Assembly (NCBI GenBank): GCA_947683625.1
Contig: CANTUR010000636.1
Span: 124,001-188,000 of the forward strand
Origin: Mallotus nudiflorus
Taxonomy: Eukaryota > Streptophyta > Magnoliopsida > Malpighiales > Euphorbiaceae
Length of the DNA stretch: 64,000 bases
Direction of reading: 5' to 3'
The position numbers were made by a program, and so were the translations under genes. Shown here in pieces: positions 34,649 through 47,130 of this stretch. The notes under the pieces are model-generated. The model made no database searches. It was not told the origin of the DNA and saw only the letters and a program-made list of their open reading frames with translations. Each line of letters opens with the position of its first letter. The stretch's first letter is position 1.

Positions 34649-37600
34649 ATGAAATCATCAAACCCACTCTCCATCATACTAGACCAACATAGGCTCACGG
34701 GCCCAAACTTTGTAGATTGGCTAAGGAATCTAAAAGTAGTTTTAGCTTCCGAAGAAATACTATATGTATTAGAATAACCACTACCTAGTTCACTTCCCCT
34801 AAATGCTTCTCAAGAGGAGCAAAACACTCTTTTTTGGAAAAATCATGATTTGCAAGCACATTGCATTATGTGGGCTTTTATGAGTACCGATATCCATCAG
34901 CAACATGAGAAGTATAATAGTGCAAATGAAATCCTACTTCACCTGAAGAACTTAGGACCGCTAGATATGAGATATCAAAGCAGTTGTTTCATGCTTAAGT
35001 GAAAGAAATTGAGGATGTGGTAGTCCATGTGAACTCAATGATAAGATCAATTAAGGAACTAGAAAGTCTAGATTTTTCAATGGACTTCCATCTCTAAATG
35101 GATTTGATCCTACAATCACTTCCTGAATCATTTAGGCAGACCATTGCAAATTTTCATATAAATAAAGTAGAGTGTACACTTGCTGATTTATTGAACATGC
35201 TTGTAGCAGTCCAAAAGGCAATACAAGGCAGCAAGGGGAAGGAGACTGTTCTTATTGCTTCTTATAGTAAGACTAAAAAGAAGAGTTATAAGAAAAAGAA
35301 AGGCAAGGCAAATGTTGTCAAGCCTACAGGTAGAATAGCCAAAGGCAAAGGACAAGTGAGGGAAGACCCAGACAAAGGTAATTGTTACTATTGTGAAGGT
35401 AAAGGACATTGGAAAAGAAATTGTCCTAAGTTCCTTAAGTCTTTACAGACTAAAGGAAAGGATAGTTTTGGAGAAGGTATGTTTTTCTCTAATTTTTCTA
35501 AATGTTCTAATGGTTCATCAAATGCATGGGTATTAGATACCGGTGCTAGTTCTCACATTTGTTTATCTTTACAGGATCTAACAAACAAGAGAAAGTTAAA
35601 GCCTAATGAAGTAACCTTAAAGCTTAGAAATAGTGCAAATGTTGCAGCTAAAGCTATAGGGTCAACTTCAATAAATCTTTGTAATCATATTTTATTATTG
35701 GATGATGTATTATATGTACCTAATGCTTATAAAAACATAGTCTCTATTTCCAGTTTGACTTGAAAAGGTTATGAATTTTTATTCAAAAGAGACATATGTA
35801 ATATTTACTTTGGAAGTAATATTGTTGGCTTGGGTTATTTAATACATGGTTTATATTATATTGATAATAATTCCAATAATCATCATCTTTAATTTATGAG
35901 TAATAAATATGCAATGCTAATTAAAAATACTTATAATTCCAAACATCTATGGCACTTAAGATTATGTCATATTACTGAAGATAAGATCACTAAGTTAGAA
36001 AAGATGGGAATCTTGAGCAATCTTGAATCAGCATCCAATCCAACTTGTGAAGCGTGTCTTCAGGGCAAGATGACTAGATCACCATTTGTAGGAAAAATGG
36101 CAAGAGCCACTGATATATTAGAAGTCATACATAGTGATGTATGTGGGCCATTTTCTAAAATGGCTAGAGGTGGTTTTTACTAATTTATAACCTTTATAGA
36201 TGATCTATCAAGATTTGGGTATTTATTTCTTATAAAGAATAAATTTGAATCTTTTGAAAAGTTTAAAGAATTCAAAGCCCAAGTAGAAAACCAAACTAGA
36301 AAAACTATTAAAACTTTGAGATCAAATCGAGGAGGTGAATACTTGAGTACCGAATTTATTGAGTTCCTAAAGGAACATGGCATTATATCTCAACTCACAC
36401 TACCTGGAACACCTCAGTTAAATGGAGTGTCTGAAAGGTGAAATCATACTTTATTGGATATGGTACGATCGATGATGAGTTATACAGATCTTCCTATTTT
36501 TCTTTGGGGTCATGCACTCCAAACTGCCTATTATATCCTTAATCGTATTCCATCCAAATCCGTTTCCACTACACCATATCAGATATGGCATGGTAGAACA
36601 CCAAGTCTTAAACATATTAAGATTTGGGGATGTCCAGCTTTTATCAAAAAATTAAAGTCGGACAAGTTAGATGTGAAATCGATAAAAGGAAGGTTTGTTG
36701 GATATCCTAAAGATAGTTTAGGATATTACTTTTATCTTCCTATTGAACAAATAGTTATTGTAAGCAGAGATGCCATTTTTCTTAAGAAAGAATTTCTAAA
36801 GGAAGGTGGCATAGGAAAAAAGATAATATTAGATGAAGAGTCATCTAAAGAAACAGAACAAACTGATCAAATGAATATTGATCAACCTGAGGAGCCTATT
36901 CCAATTAAAAATATCATCACACTAACTCCTAGAAAATCTAGTAAGGCATCTCATCCTTCGGAGAGATATGGCCTTCTACATGATATGCAAAAGTTGAATG
37001 CTCATGAAAATAGTCTTCATATAGATGATCCTACCACATATGAAGAAGCTTTATCTGATAAAAATTCTTTTAAATGGATTGATGTTATAAGAACCGAAAT
37101 GGATTCCATGTATACAAATGAAGTATGGACACTTGTTGATCCTCCATAAGGTATTATACCTATTGGATGTAAATGGATCTTCAAGAGAAAGACTGGTGCA
37201 GATGGAAAGGTTAACACCTTTAAAGCTAGGCTTGTAGCGAAAGGGTTTTGCCAAAGAGAAGGGATCGATTATGAAGAGACCTTTTCTCTAGTAGCCATGC
37301 TTAAATCCATTCAAATTCTTTTAGCTATAGCCGCACACTATGATTATGAGGTTTGGCAAATGGATGTCAAGACTACATTCCTTAATAGTTATCTTGAGGA
37401 AGAAATTTTCATAGAGCAACCCAAGGGTTTTGAATCCAAGGAAAGCTCTAAAGTGTGTAAGCTTAATAGATCAATCTATGGCTTAAAGCAAGCTTCCAGG
37501 AGTTGGAATCATCGTTTCAATGAGGCTATTTGTTCTTATGATTTCATAAAGAATCAAGATGAGCCTTGTGTTTACAAGAAGATTAGTGGGAGTCAAATCA

Positions 37601-38601
37601 CTTTCCTAGTCTTGTATGTGGATGATATTTTGTTAATTGGAAATGATATTAGAATGATGACTTCTGTAAAAGTCTGGTTATCTAAAACTTTCTCTATAAA
37701 AGACTTGGGGGAGGCAACTTATATTCTCGGAATTCGACTTTATAAAGATAGATCGAAGAGAATGATAGGTTTATCCCAAAGTCTTTACTTGAAAAAGATA
37801 TTGAAGAGGTTCAATATGCTTGAATCCAAGAGAGGATTATTACCATTTAGGCATAATGTTCATTTATCCAAGGGTATGTTTCCCAAGACACCCGAGAAAA
37901 TGGAACAAATGGCTAAAGTTCCTTATGCTTCAGCAATATGAAGCTTAATGTATGTTATGTTGTGTACTAGGCCTAACATTGCCTATGTTGTTAATGTGAC
38001 TAGCAGGTTTCAATCCAATCCAGGTTTAGAACACTGGATAGTTGTTAAATCGATCTTTAAGTACTTAAGAAGAACTAAAGATTTGATCTTAACTTATGGA
38101 GAAGGTGATTTATAGATTAATAGCTTTACAGATTTTGATTTTCAATTAAACATGGGTGATAGAAAGTCTATATCCGGGTTTATTTTCATCTGTAATGGCA
38201 GTGCAATGAGCTGGAAAAGTTCCAAATAAAGTATCACTGCTGATTCCATTATAGAAGCCGAGTATATAGCTACATCAGATGCTGCTAAAGAAGTTATTTG
38301 GATTAGGAAGTTCGTAATAGAACTACAAGTTATTCCTTCCATTGAGTTTCTAATTTCTCTCTATTGTGACAACAATGGAGCCATAGCATTGGCAAAGGAA
38401 ACAAGGTCTCACTAGAAATCCAAACATATAGAAAGGCGCTTTCATATTATTCAAGAACTTATTGGCAAGGGCGATGTGGCCGTCTAAAAGGTAGCTTCAG
38501 CTGACAATGTTGTTGATCCACTGACTAAATCACTCACACAACTACAGTTAGACTGTCATCTTAAAAAGATGGGTCTTAAATATTGTAGTAAATGGCATTA
38601 G
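34649..38601 (+). pseudogene. Degenerate gag-pol polyprotein of the Angela-like copia element
   Basis: Gag starts at ATG 34649 (KSSNPLSIILDQHRLTGPNF), stops at 34775 and shifts frame before 35098. The rest lies in one frame, in copia order. Gag zinc knuckle CX2CX4HX4C at 35383-35424. Protease DTGASSH at 35536. Integrase HHCC near 35946-36060 and core 36120-36440. RT 37150-37940 with YVDD near 37615. RNase H 38110-38510 with EAEY near 38260. Stops include 35761, 36181, 36438, 37147, 37939, 38113, 38227, 38413 and 38485. The second integrase aspartate (SDRGGE in the family) is Asn at 36325-36327. Integrase before RT is diagnostic for Ty1/copia. It cannot make an active polyprotein. No env-like ORF follows; the stop is at 38599. 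Confidence 0.94.
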
Positions 38602-38604
38602 TGC

Positions 38605-38614
38605 AAGTGGAAGA
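38605..38614 (+). other. Polypurine tract of the Angela-like element
   Basis: AAGTGGAAGA one base before the 3' LTR, the usual plus-strand priming site. Confidence 0.85.
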
Positions 38615-38615
38615 T

Positions 38616-39837
38616 TGTTAGAATAAGGTATGCCCTAGTGGCATTCTTGTAATTATTTAGAAATTGTATATAATCCCTATGGCAATAAAATATTCTCTTA
38701 AATAAATATGTTTTTTTTTTAGTATTTATCCTTTAGTATTATGTTGAATAAATTTATTATCAAAGAGTTGATAATATTAGTTATAAATTTATTCAGTACA
38801 TTTACTATAAATTGTTCGTAGTCGATTAATTAATATTTGGATAATATTAATTAGATTATCACCTCTGTCTATTTTCCTTGATTAGTTTGAGAAACTAATA
38901 GTGGGAGGTAGTGAATCTCATGCTACTTGATATGAGTGATCAGAATAGACATGTGGATACTCATTGGATAGGTTAATCGAATAGTGACATTAGTATTGTG
39001 ATTGCAAGGATATTCACATATAATCAACAATCACAATCTAGATTATAATGGTGCATATAGTCCTTTGACTTGAGGTGATATAGTCATCCACATTTAGGTG
39101 GTTAGAGTTTGTTACCGCTTACATACTTGTGTTAATCATCATATGGGTATATGGTGTATGGTGGCTCTAATTAGTTAAATGTAGGGATGAATGTTTAACC
39201 AAGATGGGATTCATTACCTGGTGTGAAACGGAATAGATCCTATGCTATCTAAGTTTATTTTTGATGAATTAATTCCTGGCCAGGATAAATACAACACAGT
39301 CTGAAAAAGAGTTTCAGTACTAGAAAGAGTTCTAGTATTTGTTGTATTTTATCATGAATTAAAACTTAAGATGAGGTCATATAATAAAACTATTAGAGTT
39401 TGATAATACCTTAACTCTAGGCTATATTGGGATCTTTAATGAAAGAAATTTAGTGCACGGTAATTATGATCAGGTTCGTGTGAATCATAATATGCATTCA
39501 TTTCTAATTCGGTAGCTGTGATATCGATACTAGGGGTCACTCACAACTTATGAGAACTAAATGTGAATAATTGGATTTTCACATTTAGAATTGAAAAGAG
39601 TTTCAGATAATATTAAATGTTAATATTATATTTTCTCATTGCCATTTAGACATGAACCTAGTAAGTCACACCTAATAGAGTTTTGTTTATTCACTATAGT
39701 ATTAATCTAATTATTGATTAAAAGAGTTTAATCAATTAATCAAGATTAATAGAATTAGATTTATGTTTTGAACAATGATTCTAGTATATCATGAAATCTA
39801 ATTCAAATAAGAGTATTATTTATTAATTAATATTGGA

Positions 39838-39882
<45 letters not shown>

Positions 39883-40774
39883 ATTTATTTATGGACTTAT
39901 ATTAATGGTCCAAATTGGTTTGGACATAGGCCAAAATTTATTTTGGACCAAAGATTAATTAAAGTCCATATCTATGTATATGTATAATTTAATATGTAAA
40001 ATAATACATTTGATGTATACTTTACATACAAATTTATACATTAATATGTGTAGATGGCAAGCTCAATTATTGAATTAAACAAGGTGGCATATTAATTAAG
40101 TGGATATTTCTAAAGTATGCTTAAGGTGTCATTTTTAATCATTTAGATGGTTAGGTGTATACCTAAAGTGGCATACTTAATAATCACTTAATTAATTAAT
40201 ACGTACTTTTTCTTAGTGAAAAATTACTACACATATATCATTTGATATATCTAAGGCAAGTCAAGTGACTTGGTAAAAAAAGGGAGAGGAAAAATAATGC
40301 TTAAATGAGTTTTTGCTTAAAGAGTTAAGAAAAATCATTAAGTAATTTTGGTTATGATAAGATCATAAACCAAAAATAAACACAATATATACTAAACATA
40401 TACTCTATACTTGTGCTCTTAATTAAATTAGTACAAGTTACTAAGTTTAATTAACACAAGTAAGTGATAGATAAGGCTTTGGTGTTTCAAACTAAAGGCC
40501 TTACATTTGGAGGGCTAAGCATTTGATTTAAGGAATTGAACAAAAGGAATACTAAACTCTACAACAAGTTTACAAACTTATAATTAATTAATTATTTATT
40601 TGTATATTGCTTAATTTATTTAGTTGTGTATTTCAATGCAATTTGAATCCTGGGCAAATGAAATTCTTCATTTTATGAAGGGTTATGATGAGCAAATTTT
40701 TGAAATTTACTCTATTTAGACTTGTGCTTACAACACATGTATTTATGTCTAAATACCATAACTAATTTCTAACA
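38616..40774 (+). repeat. 3' LTR of Angela/BARE-like Ty1/copia element
   Basis: A 2159-bp LTR from TGTTAGAATAAGG to ATTTCTAACA, paired with 31191-33354. Its TA microsatellite (39842-39876) is longer than in the 5' LTR. The following AACGT (40775-40779) is the unmutated target copy. The terminal TGTTAG/CTAACA are mutual inverted repeats. Confidence 0.93.
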
Positions 40775-42784
40775 AACGTATACCTAGAAATACTTTAAAA
40801 TGTGCTCTTTATAAATTATATTCAAAAGAAAAAAAGAATTACATAAATTATATTTAAATTTGGATGGACGTGTATCAATTTGTTCTGATATATAGAGTGA
40901 TCATTGACAAAAACACTCATATATGGGAATAACTTGCCATTGGATTGACCATAAATGGCAAATACAAAAAAGAATTATTGCATTTCAAGTTTTTGATGAT
41001 CAGCATATTGCCAAAAATACTTTTAGAATTATTCAAAATATTTTACAAGAATATAGTTTAGCAAAAATAATTTTTTTGTAGGTTTTGATAATGCAATTGT
41101 AAATACTGCATCTATAGTTAAACTCAAAGATATTTGTCAATCAAATATTGGAGAAAAATTTTTTCATATTAGATCTGTTTGCCATATTTTAAATTTATAT
41201 GCACAAAATGGTTTAAGGTCATTGGATGTATGTTTACAACCAATAAAAAAAGTAATTGCATTTTTGTGGACATGTCCACAAATAATGAAAATGTGGGTAA
41301 AATTTTGCAGAAAAAATGGAAAAAAAACTAAAAAGATTTCCAAGAGATGTTTCGACTTATTGGAATTCAATATATGAATTATTAAATGAGTCTTTTTCAT
41401 ATAAAGAATTATTGTATATGTTTATCAATAATAATATTTCACAAGTTAATTTATTTTCACAAAATTGGGAACTTTATAAAAAAAATTTAGATCTTTTAAA
41501 AGTTTTTAATGATGCAACATACACATTAAGTGGAGTATATTACCCAACATCTCATTTATTATTAATTGAATGTATTAATATTGTTAGTGCTATGCAAGAG
41601 AATTAGACTGACTTAGTTTTAAGAGAATCAATATTATTAATGAAAACTAAATGATTAAATTATTTTAAAAGGATTCCACTAATTAATCTTATTGCATGTG
41701 TTTTTTATCCAAGAATTAAAATAGATGGTTTAGCCGATTATTTAAATATGTATTATGGATGTTTAAATATTGATCAATTTAAAATTAATATTGATAATAT
41801 TATTAATGGTGTTAGAAGAGTTTAGGAGAATTATTTAATAAGTATAAAATGCAATATGGTGATGTTTCATCTTCTTCTTAACCTACATGTCAAGTTCAAA
41901 GTGTTGAAACTGATAAACTTAGTATGGGGGATTATATATTACTTGAACGACAGAAAAAACCCTGAGGATCAACCGGAGCACCTAAACTTGACATTTATCT
42001 AATGACTTCTTTTGAGTTTTGTGACAGCAAAAGAAGTTAAGAATTTTTAGTTCTTGAATGGTGGAGCCGACATCAAAATGCATACCCAATATTGGCCAAA
42101 ATTGCTAAATAAATTTTACCTTGTCATGTCTCAACAATTGCTATTGAGCAAGCTTTTAGTGCAGGAGGGAATATTTTGGATGAAACACACTTAAACATGA
42201 CTCGAATTACTTGAAATTCAAACATGTGTTGATGATTGGACAAAAATAGCTATACAGGATCAAGAAATTAAGAGGGATGATGACGGTAACAAATCTATAG
42301 AAATGACAACTACCAAAACAGAGGAAACTTCAACTTTCGGTATTGGTAGCGACCAAATTAATAAGGTAAAGGGGTATCAAAAAAAATTTTCAAAAGTAAG
42401 AGAATTATGTTGGCTTTGATTCCTCTAAACCCTAAGAGAATATGTAGACAACTTAATTTTTTATAAGAAAATTAAGTTTAAGCCCTTTAATTTTTTTCAA
42501 TTTTTTCATTATTAATTTTAATTCAATTATTATTTAAAATTTATTTACTTAAATTTTTAATTGCATTAGTGTTTTTTACTTAATTTAAATTATTTTAAAA
42601 ATTATTAAAATATTTTAAATATAATTATAAAATTAAAAAATAATAAAAATTTTAGAACTAAAACTGACTAGTTCTAAACCGGATTTTCTTTTCGAACCAG
42701 CCATAAACCATCCTATATATGGTTCAAGTTTGGTTCCATAAACTTTCAAATCGAAACTGTCGGATTTTGAACCGTGGCCACCCT
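40775..42784 (+). pseudogene. hAT transposase gene, 3' part, and right terminus of the transposon
   Basis: Continues the transposase interrupted at 31190. At 41085-41606 are KDICQSNIGEKFFHIRSVCH, the conserved CH..NL segment of plant hAT transposases, and FPRDVSTYWNSIYELLNE. At 42005-42215 the hATC dimerisation domain is seen as VLEWWSRHQNAYPILAKIA and STIAIEQAFSAGGNILDE. Frameshifts and stops interrupt it (41604, 41650, 41823, 42109). The right end, read inwards, is AGGGTGGCCACGGTTC at 42784, a hAT-like terminus. Just beyond it the sequence changes abruptly to copia gag. The left terminus is missing, so the 8-bp target duplication cannot be confirmed. Confidence 0.85.
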
Positions 42785-43268
42785 CAAGCAAAAGAATCTC
42801 TTTTTCATATAGAGCTTGTTCTGACTACTTTTCTTTAAAAATTTCTCCTCCAATGCCTTCCACAATTTATTTACAAAAATTTCTTTAGAAAATAAATACT
42901 TTTGCTCTCTAGATAGATCAAATGGTACCACATGTCATTCTATTGATCATCTTTCATTCTTTCTCCTCAACATCATCTAGTTTCTCTTCTTCAATGGCAA
43001 TGTTTAGACCTTACTGAAAAAGAGCATTTAGAACCTCACTTCGCCATATGCCAAAAATCTCACATTTGTCACAGCAGTTCTTGCCAAAATTGACAATGAA
43101 GAAGCTATTAAGGTTGATGTAGATACTTTTGTGTTGTTTGTCATTTCTGCTACAAATTCTATTTAATAGCTGTCGATGTGAAATGTTAATTAGCCCAAGG
43201 AAATTTTTTCTAATATGAAAGATCAATTTAAATTGCAACTACAAAGCATACTAATATAAATCAAAAGT
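42785..43268 (-). pseudogene. Ty1/copia gag N-terminal remnant
   Basis: The minus strand encodes copia gag pieces: INLNSFFIVNFGKN at about 43090-43130, GLNIAIEEEKLDDVEEKE at about 42965-43015, and SREQKYLFSKEIFVNKLWKA plus LEEKFLKKSSQNKLYMKKR at 42800-42915. The gag is cut at 42784 by the right end of the hAT element. It is the 5' coding end of the same element whose RT/RNase H is at 19943-21735, based on orientation and on the shared LTR. Confidence 0.85.
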
Positions 43269-43280
43269 TCTGATACCAAT
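43269..43280 (-). other. Primer-binding site of the broken copia element
   Basis: The minus strand reads ATTGGTATCAGA directly after the LTR end ...CACAACA, the copia tRNA-Met priming site. It defines the inner boundary of the right LTR at 43281. Confidence 0.85.
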
Positions 43281-43494
43281 TGTTGTGAAATTCAGGTTAA
43301 TTTCTAACAATAATAATAAATTCACCTTAAGAACTATTGCACAAGTAATTAGAGTGAAAATGATTGTAATAAAAAATCACTCTATAGTAGATTTCCAAAA
43401 AAATATAATGGATCATAATAGCTCACTTAAATACCATACTCCTTGACAGAATTTTATCAATATAAGTAATTTAATTGCACAATAATACACAACA
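43281..43494 (-). repeat. Right LTR (5' LTR) of the broken copia element, truncated
   Basis: Begins TGTTGTGAAATTCAGG and aligns with 17202-17420, then similarity stops near 43494. Only about 214 of about 520 bp remain. The missing outer part was replaced by copies of sequence found at 45444-45510. Confidence 0.8.
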
Positions 43495-43543
43495 ACTATA
43501 ATAGTTAATAATGTAATTCAAAAATTCATTTCAAAAATTCATT
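43495..43543. repeat. Filler-like duplicated sequence
   Basis: 43495-43520 is identical over 26 bp to 45485-45510, and 43527-43543 is identical over 17 bp to 45444-45460. The two pieces are adjacent here but in the opposite order and 24 bp apart there. Confidence 0.75.
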
Positions 43544-45840
43544 ATTTTTGTAATTCAACTAAACATCATAGGTTCATTCCTTTACCACTTGAACCAAGTG
43601 GTGGGGATAAATCCATTTTAGTTTATAATAATAATAGTAAGTCTATTTGAACAAAAAAAAAAAGGATAATTTTAGGGGAAATGAAATGTAATAATAGTGA
43701 GACATGACGGATTCTGGTACACCTCACTATGCTATATGGACATGAAAATAGACATGTGACAGGGCAAACATTAATCAAATTAAAGGTCTATTTTATCTAA
43801 TTCGTTGAAAATGATATAAGTGTAAGTTTTGTATACTAAACCATTAATGACCAAACTTCGGTCAAAAAAAAAAAAACAATTAATGACCAAACTTTGACAA
43901 GTTAATATCCCTATGATCATGTGAAATTCTTCTAACTTGAGAAGCATAATTAGGTAGATATACCTATAGATGATCAATGATGCTTGGTTATGAGTTCAAT
44001 CTTCAGAATATGTAAATTATGACTTTTAATCATGATATACTCTAAGAGATTTATATATAATTAACATATAATAATATTAACAATAATATATATATATATG
44101 TGTCTATTTCAGTTATAATTGATATATACCATTATTTAGAAAAAACAAAAAAATTGAGCAACTATGTTTATATTCTACATAACTATATCAAACTTATATT
44201 TTAAAAAATAGTTTAGTTTAAATTTTTATTTTACTATAAGTATAAACATTATTTTACTACTCATAAAAGGATAATAAATCTGTATTAATATTTTTTAATG
44301 TAAGAATAACAACCTGCAAATAATGTATCTGTAAAAGAATTCAAAATACATGTAACAACTTTCAAGTAATGCAGCTACAAGATATTGAATTGGACTTTGC
44401 GTTATCTCGCGCGCAAGTTGAAAATCCATCTATTTTCGCTACAAATGGGCTATTGGTCTATTTCTCATGTGTGAGATTTCTTCCTATCTCTAACCCTTTA
44501 CAATTCTATATCTTAACAATGTAAAATAATTTTAAAATATTCACAACAGTATTTATGAATAATGGTTATAAAATTTTAGATTTAAAATTTCACAATTTTT
44601 ATAAATAAAAATAATAAAATTAAGCTCCTTCTAATTTCATAATATTTTTATATATACTTATTAATATTCAAAATTCACCGGATTCAATTCAAACAAAAAT
44701 CATAAGAATGACAAAAATTATATAATAACTAATTTAATACAAATATATATATTACAACTCGAATATAAAATATCATTCAAATCATAACAGTTACTACTAG
44801 TTGATCTTAATATTATTGATTATTTCGTGACATTCAATTTATTTCTTTATCACACATACAATGAAAAAGAAAAACACCAACTAAAAATGAAAGGTCTCAA
44901 ATTTGAAAACTCGCAAATGCCTATACTAAGGTTTTTGGCCAAAGCGTCGCCGGCCATTACATTCAAAATTAATTAACACATAAGTTTACCTATAAAAATT
45001 ATTACCAAAATTTAAAAAAAAAATGATTGAAGTTGGGTGATTGCAGCATGGGTGGTCACACAATGGTACACATATATAGCATGAGATAAATTATTTGAGG
45101 AATTGTCAGTATTTCATTAACATAAGGAACCGATTGGAACCACAAACGTCATATCCAAATTACATTGCTAACTCATTTCCCCATTCGACATAAAAGTTTA
45201 CCAAGATTTTGTACATTAAAACATACATAAATTATAATTTATATAATATATAAATAAATATACATATTCTAATATTTACAAAAAAAATGGAAAAGAAAAA
45301 AGAAAAAAATAAACAATATATAATTTTTTTTTCAAATATTTAATGATTAGTAAGTTAGAAAGAAAATAAAAAAGTATAATTAATTAAATTTCATGATAAA
45401 TAATAATATTTATTTTTTCAAAGTGAAAAAGACACTCTCTATCCATTTCAAAAATTCATTTTTATTCGTCACAAAATATAGACTACTATAATAGTTAATA
45501 ATGTAATTCACTAAAATAAATTTATAATTTTAAAATCAAATATATGTTTTCTAAAGTTTTGAGAACTCTCTCAATATTTATTTTATTCAAATATATAAAA
45601 TTCAAATTAAAATTCTACCTTAAAAATTTAAATTTACTGCTATTTGGACAATTTTAAAAAAAAAATTGTAACTCTCGATATTATTGAAAAACAACTTCAA
45701 TTAATTAAAAGAAATAAAAGAATAAAAATTTTATAATATTTATTTATTTAAGAGAACGAGTCTGGTTTGCATTTTGATTGTGAAACAGTGTTAGAGTAGT
45801 GGGAGAATAGTCAAACAGAATGGTCAACCACGAAAGACGA
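43544..45840. other. Intergenic AT-rich stretch
   Basis: Short ORFs only, none recognisable. A small GC-richer segment at 44390-44470 contains TCTCGCGCGCAAG but no gene I can identify. Confidence 0.5.
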
Positions 45841-45852
45841 GGTTCTGAGAAG

Positions 45853-45990
45853 CACACGTGTGGGCAGTGACTGATTGTGCATATTCTTGAGAAATGGGGT
45901 GTTGTGACTGTGCAGTTTCCAATGATAATATAAAAGCTAAGCTAAGCTAAGCTGCTACACGAATGGGTGTGTCAGAAACTGCACGTGTGC
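45853..45990 (+). promoter_or_regulatory. Promoter-like segment with two G-box palindromes and a TATA box
   Basis: CACACGTGTG (45853-45862) and GCACGTGTGC (45981-45990) are perfect 10-bp palindromes around the ACGT core that plant bZIP and bHLH factors bind. TATAAAAG lies at 45929-45936, about 70 bp after the first G-box, followed by four AAGCT/TAAGC units (45935-45953). GTGCAGTTTC (45910-45919) and GAAACTGCAC are inverted copies. No coding exon follows before the repeat at 46105, so the promoter is either orphaned, drives a non-coding RNA, or is fortuitous. Confidence 0.4.
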
Positions 45991-46104
45991 AGTGTCTTCC
46001 CAATTCATTTCATGACAGTGACTTGATGATGATACACCACAGTTGACAGTCCCCAACTCCCCTCCTCTCTCTTCACATGCATTTTGTTCTGTCTGCAAAC
46101 GCTA

Positions 46105-46672
46105 GCGGTGTCAAAATAAGCAATGACACGCCAATACAATTCCCTTAATACTTGAAATTAGTAAATTAGAATTCAGATTGAATATATTTATATCAGAAAT
46201 AAGTAAATTTATTTACGATGCAGTTTAATTAGATCGTATTATTAATTAATAAATAAATTTATTTATAATTCGTTTAATTATATGTATCATGTTAACTTGA
46301 TACGATATGATATAATTAATTAAAAATTTATATAATTTATTATAATTTTAAATAATTAATTAATTATTTATTGTAAATTTTTTAATAAAAATAATCTTTT
46401 TATAATTATATTATGAAAATTAATAAATTTTAGACATTATTTTTAATTTTTTATAAAAAAATAATATTTTTATATATTATAAATGTTATATGGTTCGTGT
46501 TCTCATTTAAATAAATATGTTACATGTGTTGTGTTTGTATAACCTGTTTAATTTTCATATCATGTTAAAGTTGAAATATTTGACACGATTAATAAATGAG
46601 TCATATTCGTATTGACTTTAATCGCGTCATCAAGGTAGGTCAATCCGACATAAAACTACCAATCTGTTTTGA
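46105..46672. mobile_element. Degenerate hAT-like non-autonomous element
   Basis: Starts CGGTGTCAAAATAAGC and ends CTGTTTTGACACTTAT, imperfect inverted termini of the GGTGTCAAAA type. The interior has short CACGA/GACACG and GTTTAATT strings typical of such plant elements. No convincing 8-bp duplication and no coding sequence. Confidence 0.4.
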
Positions 46673-46786
46673 CACTTATAATTTACACGTAACTTCGATG
46701 GATACGAAGACACGAAAAATAAAAATACTAATACTAATTGAAATCTTTATCTTGTAAATTGAAGTGAGTAAATAGTACGCACACAA

Positions 46787-47130
46787 CCAATGAAATTTGG
46801 TTATGATGGTCCAAATGAGACGCCAAGGATTAAGAGGTCCTTGGTTCAAGTCTTAGGGATGTAAAATCAAGACTCTTGGTTCTTGATACATCTTCTAGGC
46901 AAAAATTCTAGGGTACCCATATCAAAGTTCTTGGTTTTTTATGTACTATTAGGTTGGACATCTTGCATTTTATATATATAACTAATATTGTAATAATAAT
47001 AATAATAATAATATTTGATAATATAATAGATAATAAAAATAGATAGATAGATAGCTATAAATAGATATGATATGATATGAATAAATATATAAAGTGTGTT
47101 TTGGTTGTAATATCTAGTTGGTAAAAATAA
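46787..47130 (+). mobile_element. tRNA-derived SINE-like retroposon
   Basis: The segment is flanked by long direct repeats, AATAGTACGCACACAA (46771-46786) and AATATTACGCACACAA (47131-47146), 15 of 16 identical, as made by target-primed reverse transcription. Near its left end are a possible Pol III A box (TGGTTATGATGG, 46799) and a good B box (GGTTCAAGTCT, 46843) about 33 bp apart. The sequence GACGCCAAGG...AGGTCCTTGGTTCAAGTC is like plant tRNA-derived SINE heads. The 3' half is inflated by TAA and GATA repeats. Confidence 0.6.
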
